NCBI GenBank assembly: GCA_014155875.1
Contig: JACEFZ010024504.1
Coordinates: 372,001 to 436,000, forward strand
Source of the DNA: Cepaea nemoralis
Taxonomy: Eukaryota; Mollusca; Gastropoda; Stylommatophora; Helicidae
DNA length: 64,000 nt
Reading direction: 5' to 3'
Positions within the stretch are counted from its first letter, which is position 1, and every line of letters begins with the position of its first letter. The position numbers and the translations under genes are program-made. Positions 38,601-53,400 of this stretch are shown here, one piece after another. The notes below the pieces were generated by a model that searched no databases, was not told where the DNA came from, and was given only the letters and a program-made list of their open reading frames with translations.

Positions 38601-41600
38601 CACAGAAAGGCATACCCTGTAACACACTTCGGGCGCCAGCTAGCAACTGTGCTGGTTTTACGGAACTCACTGCCAGGCTTCTGCCATACGTCCACCACAG
38701 ATAAATAGCCTTCACTGGCCTCAATCGAACTGGGGATCTGAGCTGGTGGCCCCTGGATATGCAGTGATCGAATTCACATTGGACATGGACATGCATTAGC
38801 ACACTCCCAAATCATTGGTAAATGATGTCCGCCAAACATGCACTCTACTAAATTGACAAAGTGGTTCTAATGTCCATCAAATTTAATTCCTAAAATACTA
38901 CTAGAGGATAGGTTCAAATGTCCACTGATCGAAAGTCCTAAAAAAAACAAACACCCCATTTCAAATGTCCACTATGTGCAGTAAGCGACAGAAAATCCTA
39001 CTAAACGACAGCTCGATTCAAATACAGCTTGTGGGCATTCAAAATCTATGAACTGCAACCATGTGGCCCTTAAGGTGCCTGGGGTGCAGGGAAAGCTCAA
39101 TATACGTAGGTGAGGTTAAGCAACCATGTGCAGGAAGTGATGATTTCTTTGGTGAGCTTGGTATCAGTGAACAAATTCAGCTGCATTAGTTTTCATTTCA
39201 TGAAGTCCCCCAAAACTATATATTTTCTGAAATAATACACTGCAGTTTGTAATAAAAATATTCAGATTATAAGATTAGGGGTAAGTTGAAAGTAGAAGAT
39301 GAGTCCCATACATAATTTTGCTCAGCGTTTGAAGGTAAAATTACTGTTTTAAATATGCATTTTTACAGACTTTAAAGAGACCATGACAGACCCAAAAAAA
39401 AAATAAAAAAAAATTGTCAAACAGGCCAAAGAAAGGGCTACTAAAACTATAATTTATTTGTACATTATTAAATCACGTCGACATTAAAACCACTGCCAAA
39501 TGGATAAACTAAGTGTCAAAAAGTGGAAATTACATCAGACGTGAATAGGATATTTATATTAACCCGATATCAAGATGTCAACGTGGCCAAAAAGATAAGA
39601 GCACTTGCTCTGAAGCTTTCAATGCGCTGATGGCGAGGCAGGTGGTTCAACTCCTACACTGATATTAAAATGGACTTTACAAAAGTTGACTTCTTGGTCA
39701 GAATTCAATGGCAAACTACTGAATGTAATATTGCCTAGAAAATCAATCGCTGGTTGATTGCAACATCCTGCAAATGACATGCAACAAACAAACAAACAAA
39801 CACAAATGTCAAAACTAACGCATGTCCTTATCACAAGAGATAAAAATACTTCAGAAAAGTTGTCCTCACCAGATGAGACAGAATAAGAAATAATTACATC
39901 CGCACCCTGCATCATAGTCATATAGCCCCAACAAATCAGTGACCTGGTGAACAAATCAGTTCAATTCTTCTCTTCACAGAGATATTTTTAACCCCCACTT
40001 TGGGACTACATAATAGACTGACAGGGCGACAGGCTGGCAAACCCACAGATAAACAATAACACTGACATTGAACACATACAAACATTACAAATGAAAATTC
40101 AGTTATAATATGAACTTACCAAATAGAAAGAGATGCAGGACTATTTGGATATGATTCAGAAAGAATGGAACCACTATTGACAGAAGCCATTTGACCTGTC
40201 AGAATATCATCCCTTTCTCTACCCTCATCTTCACTTAGTTCTACATCACTGTGCTGCAAGCTTCCACTTTCCTCTTTTCTGTCTGTATGCTGTGAACAGA
40301 AAGAAAAATAAACCTAAATTCAGAAGACATAAGAACAGTATTCACATTTCAGTTACATTATGATTAATCATCATCATCTTCCATTTTTGTTGTTAGGCAT
40401 CGTGGGAAGGAATAGTTGAAGTTCCGGTGCCTGATGGGTGGCACAGGATAGTGTATTCCATGTGACTGTGCAATATCTTTGATCTTGTCATTCAATTTTC
40501 TTCTCAGATATCCTCTTGCTTCTTCTTTGATGTTACACCATTGCTGGCATCATCATCATCATGTGCCATGTCGATAAGTGCGGGCGGTCATGTTTCACCA
40601 TCTCGCGTGATCATCAGAGTGGTCAATCAGCTCAGTGTTCCTATCTCGACCATGCCACATGGCCAAGCCATCCAGACATTTACTTCTTTACCTTCTCCTT
40701 GTTCTCTTCCTCTTGAACTTGCCAGTTGTCACTAAGTTCTCCAATTCATTTCTTCTCATAACGTGACCAACAATTTTGACTGTCTGCATCTAATTTCTCT
40801 AATCAGTTTATGATTTTCATCTGCTTCTTGTAGGACTTGGTCATTGGCTTTTCTGTCTATAAAAGGTATTCTTTGCAATTTCCACAGAAACCACATCTCC
40901 ACAGTCATTCAATGTTTTTCAGCCTGTTTGCTCATTGTCCATACAAAAGCACAGGTTCTATGTAGCACCTCAACACTCTTCTTCTCATTGCAAATGACAT
41001 CTTTTTATTGGTAAGCATGTTTTCCATCTTGCAAAAGGCTACCTTCACCATGGCGATTCTTATTCTAATCTCTTCAAGACATCTCCCATCAGATGTTATG
41101 ACTGTTCTGAGATAATTGTACCAATACACTTGCCGAAGAATATTTACATTTACTTGTATATTACATTGTGATATTTCCTTCTTCCTAGTGACAACCATAA
41201 TCTGTGTCTTCTTACAATTTAATTGTAACCTTAGTTGTTCACCATGTACAACAACTGCATCTACTAAATGTTGCAGATCCTACTGGCAGTTGGTGTCAAT
41301 TCTAACAAGATGGCGGGACCATTTCTTTCAATATATATGGCATAAGGTGTTGATCATACTGTCTGTCTAATAACATTTCTAATAGTTGGCAGCTCTCCTC
41401 AAGCATCTTATCTCGCAGGTGTTAATTTTACATAAGTGTGATTTGGATAAAGTCCAAGTTTGAGATTGGTAGCATAGTGTTGGTGTGAATATGCTGTTTA
41501 TTATCTGTCGTTTTCTGGACATAGGTATATTTGAATTTTTCAGTATGGGTGATAGTTGATATATAAGCACACTTGCTTCTTGACATCTGATTTCAATTCT

Positions 41601-44600
41601 CTGTCTATTCTGCTATTTTCTGTGATACTTCCTAGATATTCAAATTCTTTAACTTGTTTCAGAGATGTACTATTTATCAGTATATTTAGTGGACCAGGAA
41701 ATCTGCTAACCTGCATTACTTCAGTTTTGGTTGTATTTATAGTCATATTGTATCTGTTACATGTTGAATTCAGCTTATTAATATAATCCTGACATAATTT
41801 AAATGCTTTAATGTGTACTAGAGGATGACAAGACAACTAACTGTTCTCCTTGAGATGGTCATGTAGATGATATTGAGAAGTGTTACAGAATAAGTGAGAA
41901 ATAAAATCACAAATCATTAATGACTAGTTGAATGTTTGACAACATATCAACGAAGTGAAATGTGGCTATATAGATGAAAAGTAAGAAGAAAAATACAAAT
42001 ATTTAATTATTACAAAAATAAAGACTAATGAAAACATTACTAAATGAAATCAAGGTCAGGCAATTAAGGCACTCTGGCCATACAAAGGATGAGCTGAAGA
42101 GAAAAGCAGAGAAGTAAACAAGAGAAAAAAATTACATGCCGATTAAGAGATGGTCCAGAAGTCAGTATAAAAACATTCTGAAAATGCTGGACAAAGAGTG
42201 TTGGAGAGACAAAACAGCCAAGCTACAATGTGGAGAGGGCACTTGATGATGATGATGATGATGAGTTTAATGGGTATAGGGTAAGACTACTGACAATACC
42301 ATACATCTTATGATAATATAATCAGAAAAGACAAGACAGATATTCACACATTTGCTCCATGACCACACAAATGCATTTAGCTAAGTCCTCAGGAAATATA
42401 AAATGTTGGAATATTTAAAAAGTGAGTTTGACATTATTGACAATAAGCAATATTTCTGAATATCTCAGGCATGTAGTCAATGATCGTCAACAACTGTGTG
42501 AAATTATAAACACTTCTGCAGATGAATGACTATGCTAGGATGAACTACTCATGAAAACTAGACATGATTGAATCCTAGTGCAGCTTTAAAAACATACATG
42601 CAATTCTGCAGAATTGGAAATTCCATACAGTTTTTCTAGTTGTTAATGTCTGGGGCGTGAGGCAGTCATTGTTAATTCCTTTTTTTAAAAAATCATTCTC
42701 AATAGTAGGATACCTTAAGCCTACATTAACTGATACTAACAAAGAAAAACAATAGTGCAGCATAACTTCATGATACAAGTGAAGTCTTTCTGGGATATGG
42801 TGGAGGGTGCAACTTAAAGATGGAGTATCCATATCCGGACAGACTGGCTGAAAAGGGAGCAGAGAGTCTGGATCATATTCAAAACCAGGTGGATGTTTAA
42901 ATTGTTTTAGTGGTGGAATAATCAGCATCTACGGTGGCCATAAGAAGGGAACTTCCTGAGTGTGATGTCAGTTCTTAAATTCAGTATAAATTATTTGCAA
43001 ATATTAGTTTCAAAAGTCAAACATAGCAAAATTATGATAAACATTTATTTAGCACATTATCTTCTTCTCTGACATACCATGAAGGCATTTCTGTGTAAGA
43101 ATGCAGCTGTATGTCTAGTTATTTGAGCCAATTCCTAAATATTTTAAGCTCACAGAAGTTTTTTTTTTTAAAGCAACCATACTAGTGATGCTTTGGCCAA
43201 ACTGCCTAGCAATTTTGATTACTTATTATAACGCAAATGTGGTCTGTGAGCCACTTACCAGGCGTTTGAAGCGCAGCTGCGACCGATTTGTGTAGCAGAC
43301 CGTGTCGCGTTGTGTTATAACGCGTTGGCATGGGAGCCGGTCGTTCAGAAAGCAATGGCAAACTACTGAACGTAAAATTTGCCTAGTACATCAACAGCAG
43401 CTGAAAAATGCTGGTGTTGACTGCAACGTCCTGCAAGGGATGTGCAACATTTAATAAAAAAATATATATATATATATAGCACACATGTAATAAAATGATT
43501 TTTACTGGAGGCTGTGAAGATGAGATTTTGAGAGGAATGTTGAGAGTATCTTGAACAGAGAAGAAAACACCTTAAGCATTAACAACTATAAATAGTACTG
43601 GATAATTCATGATAACCAAATGGAAAGAAAAATGAAATATATGGGGAACATCAACAGATGAAATGGAATAGAGCTTTCTCTTGTGTGAAATACTAGGCAA
43701 GACAGGTAGAGAAAGACAGACAAAGATTATGTGGAATGCTTAACCAGCTGGCCAACAAACCAGTTTCAATAAAATATTAGATGACAGACAGAAGTGGAGA
43801 GTCATGACTGCCATCATTTACTCCAGAGAAGATTGCTTATGAAGACTGATCAAAAAAGTAACTAAAATAGAAGCTTTTGATTATCTGTGAACATTAAATA
43901 TCATACACAGACACAGAAACATCACTATCTAGGAAGTCCTCTGCAGCATATCACTTTCATGGATGACCATGACAATGATTGTTTCACTAGTTACTCTGCC
44001 TCATCTATTCCGAATGTATCTTTAATGTCACGTGTCCACTGTTGTATTAGTCAACCAACTCCTGCCATTTTATGTGTCCACTGTTGTATTAGTCAACCAA
44101 CTCCTGCCATTTTATGTGTCCACTGTTGTATTAGTCAACTCCTGCCACTTTATGTGTCCACTGTTGTATTAGTCAACTCCTGCCACTTTATGTGTCGACT
44201 GTTGTATTAGTCAACTCCTGCCACTTTATGTGTCCATTGTTGTATTAGTCAACTCCTGCCACTTTATGTGTCCACTGTTGTATTAGTCAACTCCTGCCAC
44301 TTTATGTGTCCACTGTTGTATTAGTCAGCTCCTGCCACTTTATGTGTCCACTGTTGTATTAGTCAACTCCTGCCATTTTATGTGTCCACTGTTGTATTAG
44401 TCAACTCCTGCCACTTTATGTGTCCACTGTTGTATTAGTCAACTCCTGCCACTTTATGTGTCCCACTGTTGTATTAGTCAACTCCTGCCACTTTATGTGT
44501 CCACTGTTGTATTAGTCAACTCCTGCCACTTTATGTGTCCACTGTTGTATTAGTCAACTCCTGCCATTTTATGTGTCCACTGTTGTATTAGTCAACTCCT

Positions 44601-47600
44601 GCCACTTTATGTGTCCACTGTTGTATTAGTCAACTCCTGCCACTTTATGTGTCCACTGTTGTATTAGTCAACAACTCCTGCCACTTTATGTGTCCACTGT
44701 TGTATTAGTCAACCACTCCTGCCACTTTATGTGTCCACTGTTGTATTAGTCAACTCCTGACACTTTATGTGTCCACTGTTGTATTAGTCAACTCCTGCCA
44801 CTTTATGTGTCCACTGTTGTATTAGTCAACTCCTGCCACTTTATGTGTCCACTGTTGTATTAGTCAACTCCTGCCACTTTATGTGTCCACTGTTGTATTA
44901 GTCAACTCTGCCACTTTAGGTGTCCACTGTTGTATTAGTCAACTCCTGCCACTTTATGTGTCCCACTGTTGTATTAGTCAACTCCTGCCACTTTATGTGT
45001 CCACTGTTGTATTAGTCAACACTCCTGCCACTTTATGTGTCCACTGTTGTATTAGTCAAGCTCCTGACCACTTTATGTGTCCACTGTTGTATTAGTCAAC
45101 CAACTCCTGCCACTTTATGTGTCCACTGTTGTATTAGTCAACTCCTGCCACTTTATGTGTCCACTGTTGTATTAGTCAACCAACTCCTGCCACTTTATGT
45201 GTCCACTGTTGTATTAGTCAACCAACTCCTGCCACTTTATGTGTCCACTGTTGTATTAGTCACCACTCCTGCCACTTTATGTGTCCACTGTTGTATTAGT
45301 CACAACTCCTGCCACTTTATGGGGTCCACTGTTTGTATTAGTAACTCCTGCCATTTTATGTGTCCACTGTTGTATTAGTCAAGCTCCTGCCACTTTATGT
45401 GTCCTCTGTTGTATTAGTCAACTCCTGCCACTTTATGTGTCCACTGTTGTATTAGTCAACCAACTCCTGCCACTTTATGTGTCCACTGTTGTATTAGTCA
45501 ACTCCTGCCACTTTATGTGTCCACTGTTGTATTAGTCAACTCCTGCCACTTTATGTGTCCACTGTTGTATTAGTCAACTCCTGCCATTTTATGTGTCCAC
45601 TGTTGTATTAGTCAACTCCTGCCACTTTATGTGTCCACTGTTGTATTAGTCAACTCCTGCCACTTTATCCAGGAACCATGGCCCCCTATTCATCATAATC
45701 ATGTACTATGCTAATTATGATAGAAGGTCATGGTTCATCATCTCACATGATCTCCAGTCTAAGATCAGGTCTGTGTTCTTGTCCCAGTAGTGCCAAGTGG
45801 CCAAGCCACCCAGGTATTTATCTTTGCCTTCCTTATGCTCCTTTTCCATAAATTTTGCCAGTTGTCACTAAAGTTTTCAAGTTTATCTTTCCTCATAATG
45901 CGACCAAAGCATCTTGGCTATTTATGTCTTATTTGTCTAATCAATTTACAATTATCATTTGTTTCTTTAAGGTATGTCTCATTCATTTTTCAGTAAGTCG
46001 CTGGTATTCTTTGCATTTTTCTCAGAAACCACATTTTCACTGCCATCAGATTTGTCTCAGCTTGTCTGCTTATTGTCCATGTTTTTCTCACCTCAATTAA
46101 CAGCTTTTAATTTCCACTTTGCAAAAGGCTATCTCTGCACGCTGATTCTTGTTCTAACAACTGTTCTTTCTAAATTGCTGTGACATTTAACATGGCCAAA
46201 ATATTTCAGCTTCCAAGACCCGAGTACATTTTCAATGTTTACATCTGGTAGAATGTCAATTATTTCTTATTCTTGAATCACAGTATTCTAAGAATTTCTC
46301 TACAACATTCAAGATCAGAAACCTGGGTTTTCTCTTTTAGTGATTGTGAAACACTGAGAATGCCCAGGAAAATCGAGATAGGCAGGCTCAAAGATAGTGG
46401 TTGGAGTTTCTGAGGAAGTCAATGCTGACAAAAATTTACATGTTTGTGCCAGGCCACATGAGTGGAAAATGAACAATCTGATAAACTTGTGAGCTTGGCA
46501 ACTGTGGAAAGCGGACAAGCCATGGATTGGATTAATATAGTGAATACTCTTAGTAAGGCAAGATGATAAAACAAATCAGATGATGACTGTGAGTCTGAAA
46601 TCTTGACCAGACTGCAGGAACATCAAATCAAAAGGGGTGAAGCCAGACTAAAGGGGTCAAAGAATAGTCAACTAACACACAATAGGCACTGTCAACCGCT
46701 AAACGCTGAGGGAGATATTGAGGAGGGGATCCAAGCACGAATACACGTATAGAGTTAGTGAATCAATGGGCAGTGTGGATAATCTGACAATTAATTGACT
46801 GAAATTGAATTAACACAGCTCAATTAAAGCCAACCCAATATTCACCAACAAACACTCAACAAAAATGATATAACATTCTATTTAATTATTGTACATACAG
46901 TGTGATAAACTTTCCTTGTGCTTAGACCTGATGACTGAGAGCTTGATTGTCCTGAATGGTAAAATAGAACATGCTAAAGAATACAAGAAATGGTACACTA
47001 ATCTGTAAAAAGTAAAGCGTGTATAACTGTCTCAACAGTGTAAATGAAACAAATAGATATGTGTCAATCTTGAAGAAAAACAAGCACAGACTACATGTAA
47101 ATACATTAGGAACTCAGGTGAGACAAACAGAAATCACTGGGAGACTAGGATAGCAAAAACAAAGAATAATAATAATAAAATAACATTCAGGGAATATGTA
47201 ACAAATAAGTACAACCACAACACACAAAATCAACATTTTGTTGCTAATGATACATCCTCAAAGTGAATAAGACTGTTTTCAAGGATCTAGCCTTCTAAGA
47301 CATACTTTCTGCTATTTGAGTTATCAAAGCAATTGTACTGTATTGAAGAACTATAAATTTTGCAGGATAAAGTAAAAGATGCTAGGAAAACAGTAGCGAG
47401 AACAAACAACCACTGCAAACATCTTGATTTCATCAAAATACTCTTTTATCTCTCTCATGAAGACCAATGGTCACGAATAACATAAAGCGAGTGATAAGCT
47501 ACCATTACATATATGGAAATTATGTGTTTTCACAATCTGATTCAAATGATATATTTATTATTTGATGTCTATATTTCTCACTTTATAAAAACCAAATTGA

Positions 47601-49506
47601 GTCACGTTTTTCAGTAAATACAGCAACAATATATAAGGTGCGTTCATTTGAAATCTGTTTGTGCCACACCGCGCGTAATTGCGTACTTTGAACATAATCA
47701 TGTCATAGTCATGTGATAAGTACTGACCAATGAATAAAATAGCAAGTGCTCATCGTCCCATGATGCATAGGTTCTGTTTCTGACTGTTGAGAAAAATGGC
47801 TGGGTTGATCCAAAATCCGTCCAAAGAAGCTCAAAGAGCGGTGATTCAGTTTCTTTCATTTGAAGGATGTCGACCAGTGGACATTCATCGAAGAATGCAG
47901 GCAGCGCACAGTATCAAATGTGTGTCGAAGACAACAGTGACAGACTGGGCACGAATGTTTTGGAAAGGACGTTAGTTCACGACAGATCTTCGACAGCTGG
48001 GTCAAGCGCATATTATTGCAACAGAAAAAACCATTGCCAAAACTGATGCAGCAGTACAGATGAACCGTTGTCGAAGCATACGTTCGCTAGCACAAGAATT
48101 TGATGTGTCAAGTGGGACAATTCAAAAGGTCTTTCATAAGAAACTGCAATATCGGAAAGTGTGTTCACAGTGGGTACCATGGATGTTGACTGAATACCAA
48201 AAAGAGGAACGAACGCATGGGATGGTGTTTGAACCACTTGCTGCGTTACAGAGTGGAGGGTGATGCATTTCTCTTCCGCATAGTGGCAGGTGATGAATCA
48301 TGGTGTCACCACTTTGAGCCGAGCAGCAAAAGAGAGAGCATGCAATGGAAGCATGCTGGATCACCAAAAGCCAAAAAATTCAAGTTACAGGTTTCCGCTG
48401 GTAAGGTTATGCTGAGCGCATTTTTTTACCATGAATGGCTATTGTTGGCCGACTTTAAAGAACCTGGTGTCAACATCAACTCTACCCACTACTTGCAAAC
48501 ACTAGACAAGCTGCAAAAAGCCATCAAGAATAAACGACCCGGCATGCTTTCTCGCGGTGTGATTTTGTTGTACGATAATGCTCATGCACATGTCACAAAG
48601 ATTGTGCAGGAAGCAATAGCAAGGAAGAAGTGGGAAATTCTGAAACATCCAGTCTATAGTACTGATTTGTCACCATGTGATTTTCATTTGTTCGGACCTC
48701 TAAAAAAAGCTCTCAATTGGCAACAATTTCACACAGATGCAGACGTAATGAACGCAGTAAACACTTGGTTCAGTGAGCAACCACAATCCTTTTTTGCGGA
48801 CGGCATTCGCCGCCTACCTAAGCAATGGGATGCTTGCCTGAATGCCTACGGCGACTTCTTCTGACCAACCCATGGTGCATAATTCATTCAACATGAATGC
48901 TTTGTTTAATTCTACCACACCTGTTAATGTTTCTTTCATGCTTTTGTAATAAAGCCATTCGAACGGGTTTTAAAATGAACGCCCCTAATACAAAAAGAAG
49001 TAAACATATACCTCTTATTTCATTGCTTCTCTTGCTACCAGCTTCACTAATCTTTGAGCTAATACTGCTAGCTGGTGATAAAGGTTCATCTTTTATTGAT
49101 GATTCCGTTAGCTCTGCTTCACTGGCCAAACTTTCAATGCTCCTCTTGACAGATGTATCTTCATCCTCATCTTGTGACTATAAATAATTAGAAAAATACT
49201 TGTCTGTTATAAAATCTCTACTGAGGTAAGCAACACACACACATACACGCGCGCACAAGCATGCACGCACACACATGAGTCAAGTCCACTTAAGTCGAAC
49301 TCGGATATGGAGAATTTCGCTTAAGTCGACGTTACTGGCTTAGTACCGGCCATTATCCTTCTTCATCATTGTATTAAAAGCCCTGATAAGTCGAATTCGG
49401 TTAACTCGAATTTTCGGATTAGTCGATCATAAATAAAATTGAATGCCGACTATATAAGTGTCATGTTTAAGGTGTTCATGTTTAAGTCGAACTGTTCATT
49501 TAACCC

Positions 49507-49538
<32 letters not shown>

Positions 49539-50337
49539 TTTTTTTCGCGGAAGAATTATTATACGATACTGAGAGAACTGCCGCATGTGATTTTGTTGAC
49601 GCTGCCCTTTTAAAATGGTTCACTGTGATTAGAACAGCAAATGGGCCTTTACTTATTGCGAAAGCTGAAGAATTTGCAAGTCCTGGAGGTTAGACAGACT
49701 GGAATTGTAGTTCTGGCTGGTTGGATCATTTCAAAAAACGACATTGCATCATGTACAAGGATGTGTGTGGAGAGAAACAGTCAGTCGACAAAGCAACGAC
49801 TGATTCATGGATAGATGTCTCTGTAAATGAGAATTCTACACCATCAGCGAGCAGTGAGAGCAATGTTACCGACATTTCAGTGGAGCCATTACTTGATAGA
49901 TTGGAAAAAGAGCTGAACATTGAACCAGAGGAGTTTGTGAACACTGACAATGTTTCTACTAGTGCCACTATTTCAAGCACTGATATTACAGGACTGTGTA
50001 TGCCAGTCATTCAACAAACAGACCCTTCCAGCCCTGACTCTGAGGATGCGGATGACTGTGGACTGCAAGCACAACCTGTATCGCAGTCAGATAATTTGGC
50101 ATGGATTGACATTTACATGATGCAGTCTCACCATTTTGTGCCTTTAAACAGGTGAGTAACGTGATGTGTGCGAGAATTGGTAGCAGTTCTTTCCACATCG
50201 GTAACTTAAGGGGTATGTGAGCCGGTTGCTCAGAAAGCAATGGCAAACTACTGAGCGTAATCTTGCCAAGAAATCAACAATCAGCTGAAAGATGCTGATG
50301 TTGACAGTGATGTCCTGTAAAGGAAATGCTAACAAAA

Positions 50338-50427
<90 letters not shown>

Positions 50428-53400
50428 TCGTGGGCAGTCGTGTTTTGCCATCTCACTCGATCAACAGAGTCGTGGATCAGCTCTGTGTTCCCGTCTCGAT
50501 CATGCCACGTGGCCAAGCCATCCAGGTATTTACTTCTCAGTCTTCCCTTCGATCTTGCCAGTTGTCACCAAGTTCTCCAAGTCATTTCTTCTTATAACAT
50601 GTCCAAAACATTTTAACTGTCTACGTCTAATGACTCTAATCAGTTTACGATCTTCATATGTTTCTTGAAGGACTTGTTCATTGGTTTTTCTGTCTGTCCG
50701 TGGTATTCTTTGCATTTTTCTCAGAAACCACATTTCCAGAACCATTAGATGTTTTTCAGCTTGATTGCTCATTGTCCACGCTTCACATCCATACAAAAGT
50801 ATAGGTTCTATGTAGCACTTCAACACTTTCTTGTTTCAGTTGATATCTTTTTATTGGTCAGTATATTTTTCATCTTGGAAAAGGCTACCTTCACTATGGC
50901 AATTCTTGTTCTAATCTCTTCAAGACATCTCCCATCAGATGTTATGACTGTTCCGAGATAACTGTGCCGATTCACTTGCTTAAGAATATGCCCATTTACT
51001 CGTATATCACATTGTGGTATTTTCTTTTTCCCAGTAACGACCATAATCTGTGTCTTCTTACTATTCAATTCTAACCCTATAGTGTTTTTTTTTTTTTGCC
51101 TCAATATAAAATTCAATATCTCAGTAACCAACTGAGGGAAAATGATGAGATTTAGTATATCTCATCATTATGTCCACCCAACAAAAAAATTTTTGTTCTG
51201 GAGATTTTACAGCAGATTTCAAAGTTTGTTTATATGCGGTATATAAATTACAACTTAGAGATTACGTCCATCATTTTAACAGTATTACAGCTTCACCAAG
51301 ACACGTCCCCGCATTTTTTAAAATTTTCATGTGATTTCCGTTTTGAAACAAACAGCGCAAAGTTAAACAGAGGTGTCTCCAAATGGGGGTTCTTTCATGA
51401 AACGTGATTATATAAATAAACTAGCTGACAAGGCCCGGCTTCTGGCGGGGATCTATCTGTCTGTCTGTCTGCCTGCCTATCTATCTATCTATCTGGCTAC
51501 CTACCTACCTATCTATCTCCTGCCTGCCTGCCGGCCAGCTGGCCGACCGACCGACCCACCCACCTACCTTTCTGCCTACCTACCTACCTGTCTGTCTGTC
51601 CGCGCTATTAAATATTGATAAAAGTTACTGGAAAAAATGTGAGGACCATGTGTTGAAAGAGGAAGAGGACTATTGGAGAAAGGATGGATTGAATTTTATG
51701 CAACCGAGAGCAATCATCAACCTACTGGAATCGTCCGACACAGACTAAGGTCTGAGCAGATCGCAGACCTTAATCTACGTACACACTTACTGGGATATTT
51801 TGCTCCAACTATTCAGACGAATTGCAGGCCCTAAACATTACAGCATCAGCATCAGCTGAAGAAACAAGAAGGAAATGAAAAATAAGGTAAGAAATATAGT
51901 CCTTCTACTTTCCTGTTAATTTACAAATTATTTACCCCGTGCCTCTGTAAATTCTCTGTCTTTACTAATATTACACATTGCACCCCTCTCAGGATTCTCC
52001 GTGGTGAAGTGGTCAAGCCGTCTGACTCAGGCTCCGAAGGTTGTATGTTCGATTCCGGGCCGCGTCCTTCATTTCACGAGTGCATTTTTTCGGAGACTCC
52101 CGAGGGTCGTCGCTGGAGCTACGGAGTTCGTGCTTTGTGCGACGCTTTCCGCGCTGCGGAAAGAAACTGAGCCATATGGGATAAAAACCCGGTGCAATGC
52201 AGCCGACCCTGTCGAATTTAAGCTACTTCTTTCATTGCACACACTCCCATACGAATCCGGATACGCCTTTGTGTGTCATCTGAATTTGCAGGTCTCCAAT
52301 TACTGTAAACTTAACTTTGTTAGCGAGAAATCACTAGTTGTTCAGCAAAACATCAAAGGAATGTCGCCGCTTTTGATGATTTAAGTTGTTTTTGGACCTA
52401 TCAAAGACATATTCCTTGGGTGGGGGTAAATATAAGACGGCTGGAAAAATTTCATAACGATGCAACAGACAGTTTTCAAAATAATTGATCGTGAATGAAG
52501 GCATTCAAATCGGAACATACTATAGTTGCTCACTGTGTGCAACAATCACATCCACTAAATGTCGCAGGTCCTGTTCATTGTCTGCAATCAAGACTTATCA
52601 TCTGCATATCTAATATTATTTATGTATCGTCCCCCAATGTTGATTCCTTCCATGTCTTCTATATTTCTGAAAATATTTTCACTGTACAGGGAATAAAGAT
52701 CTGGAGACATTACAAACCTCTTTTAATAGGCTGATATTGACCTACATCATTATCAATTCTTATGGCAGCTTGTTATTTCCAATATATGTTTTTTTTACAA
52801 ATCTAAGGTCTTTTCCATCAATTTGTAGATCTTCAAGCATCCTTACCAATGTCGACATGTCTCACTTTATCAAAAGCCTTTTAGTAGTCAATAAAGCAAA
52901 GATATAGATCTTTGTTTACTTTAATAGAATGGTCAATTGCTGTCAGTGTATACACAGCATTCACTGTACCCTTGCCCACATTGTTCTTCTACTATTTTGG
53001 GTATATTTATTTAATTGAATACATAAGGCTTTTGATAAAGATATTGATATGATAAAGATGCTTGCAGATCTACAAATTGATGGGAAAGACCATAGAATTG
53101 TAAAGAACATATATTAGGAAACAACAAGCTGCCAAACAATTTATAATGAAGTAGATGAATGCTGTTTGTCCATCAAGAATGATGATGACCATTCATTTCA
53201 TCCAGTGGGTTGAAAAGTATGGAGTTGTGAGTTCTAAGATGGCTGATAAAGCCTATTTTGGCTCAAAATGTTCTTTCACAATATGGGCAAAGAATGCTTG
53301 ATGTTCCAGGACGAGGATCTCCTGCAGTGGTTTTTCTGTCCAGCCCTTTCTTCACAGCTCTTGCAGTCCTGGTTGCTTCACAAGTGACTGCACCCTTGCC

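Noticed and set aside
42575..42928. A 117-codon minus-strand gene or the missing BRD8 exon
   Set aside because: No BRD8-like composition, no splice sites in the needed phase, no known motif.
43887..45535. Repetitive proteins encoded in the minisatellite
   Set aside because: The frames exist only because the unit lacks stops; they shift between copies and have no start context.
44033..45668. CRISPR-like array of regularly spaced repeats
   Set aside because: Units are contiguous 38-bp tandem copies without unique spacers, in eukaryotic intron DNA; it is a minisatellite.
49721..50155. An intact host gene with a CENP-B-like domain
   Set aside because: A stop lies within the HTH region, terminal-repeat-like sequence precedes it and no DDE domain follows; it is a transposon relic.
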